Assembly: GCF_016908715.1 (NCBI RefSeq)
Contig: NZ_JAFBEK010000001.1
Span: 62,001 to 126,000, forward strand
DNA length: 64,000 bases
Reading direction: 5' to 3'
From: Leuconostoc rapi
GTDB taxonomy: Bacteria; Bacillota; Bacilli; Lactobacillales; Lactobacillaceae
Shown piece by piece: positions 63,812 to 64,000 of this stretch. The position numbers were made by a program, and so were the translations under genes. The notes beneath the pieces are model-generated. The model was not told the origin of the DNA. It did no database searches and saw nothing but the letters and a program-made list of their open reading frames with translations. How positions within the stretch are numbered: the first letter of the stretch is position 1; each line of letters begins with the position of its first letter.

Positions 63812-64000
63812 ATGTTTATGGGCGAATATTCACATACGCTCGATACAAAAGGGCGACTTATTATTCCAGCAAAATTTCGTAACCAGTTAGGCGATAAATT
63901 TATTGTGACGCGTTGGATGGAACATGCCTTGCGCGCTATGCCAATGCCAGTCTGGGAAAAATTAGAAGAACAACTGAACCAGTTACCATTAGGTAAAAAA
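63812..64000 (+). CDS. mraZ: Division/cell-wall cluster transcriptional repressor MraZ (partial)
   Basis: The first 63 codons are in the window and the gene runs off the end. '[20 protein letters not shown]' with the signature D-x-K-G-R, and '[22 protein letters not shown]', match MraZ (AbrB/SpoVT-like fold). MraZ represses the dcw operon that normally follows (mraW, ftsL, pbp, mraY). GGAGGTGG precedes the ATG with operator repeats upstream. Confidence 0.95.
   Translation, partial: MFMGEYSHTLDTKGRLIIPAKFRNQLGDKFIVTRWMEHALRAMPMPVWEKLEEQLNQLPLGKK

Overview
The window is a low-GC Gram-positive chromosome segment, most likely from Leuconostoc or a close relative (Leuconostocaceae). The basis is Firmicute housekeeping order, many extended -10 promoters (TGn-TATAAT), AGGAGG-type ribosome binding sites, a secreted protein with dextransucrase-like glucan-binding repeats, and reliance on NAD salvage. 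Species assignment is inference. I saw no rRNA or tRNA gene.

Layout. 1-11.3 kb (+): end of a GH73 hydrolase, pcrA-ligA-camS, then xseA-xseB-ispA-tlyA-argR-recN. 11.4-12.7 kb (-): an AzgA-type purine permease. 13-18.4 kb (+): gpmA, an M42 aminopeptidase, ftsW/rodA, ylbG, rsmD, coaD and a PDZ-Lon protease. 18.5-21.4 kb (-): a MucBP/SH3 protein and nadE-pncB. 21.5-23 kb (+): tsaE, a GNAT gene and an exonuclease. 23-25 kb (-): exoA, nnrD and a 56-residue membrane protein. 25.3-30.2 kb (+): pepV, msrB, pnuC, nadR and a butanediol/acetoin dehydrogenase. pncB, nadE, nnrD, pnuC and nadR together cover nicotinate and nicotinamide riboside salvage and NAD(P)H repair within 10 kb.

30.2-41.1 kb is a defence island. 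A DpnII-type (GATC) restriction-modification pair is followed by a complete type II-A CRISPR-Cas locus: cas9, a reverse-strand tracrRNA, cas1, cas2, csn2 and a perfectly regular 42-repeat array. The methyltransferase starts with 14 copies of a 7-bp tandem repeat, and both other reading frames stop right after it, so it looks like an ON/OFF phase-variable gene. Its promoter region holds four GATC sites in 60 bp. Every CRISPR repeat, and the tracrRNA anti-repeat, also contains GATC, so the adjacent restriction system has a site every 66 bp through the CRISPR memory.

41.2-46.4 kb is a cell-surface region: a MORN protein, an OatA-like O-acetyltransferase of seemingly different base composition, and a glucan-binding amidase. 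46.5-64 kb returns to housekeeping genes: tig, clpX-ysxC, priA-fmt-rsmB, prpC-prkC-rsgA-rpe-thiN, trxA, rpmB, yloU-yloV, and the start of the division cluster (DUF3397 gene, mraZ) at the window end.

A second pattern is leaderless transcription. For xseA, tsaE, priA, prpC and rsgA the -10 hexamer ends exactly six bases before the ATG and there is no usable Shine-Dalgarno, so the predicted transcript starts at the start codon.
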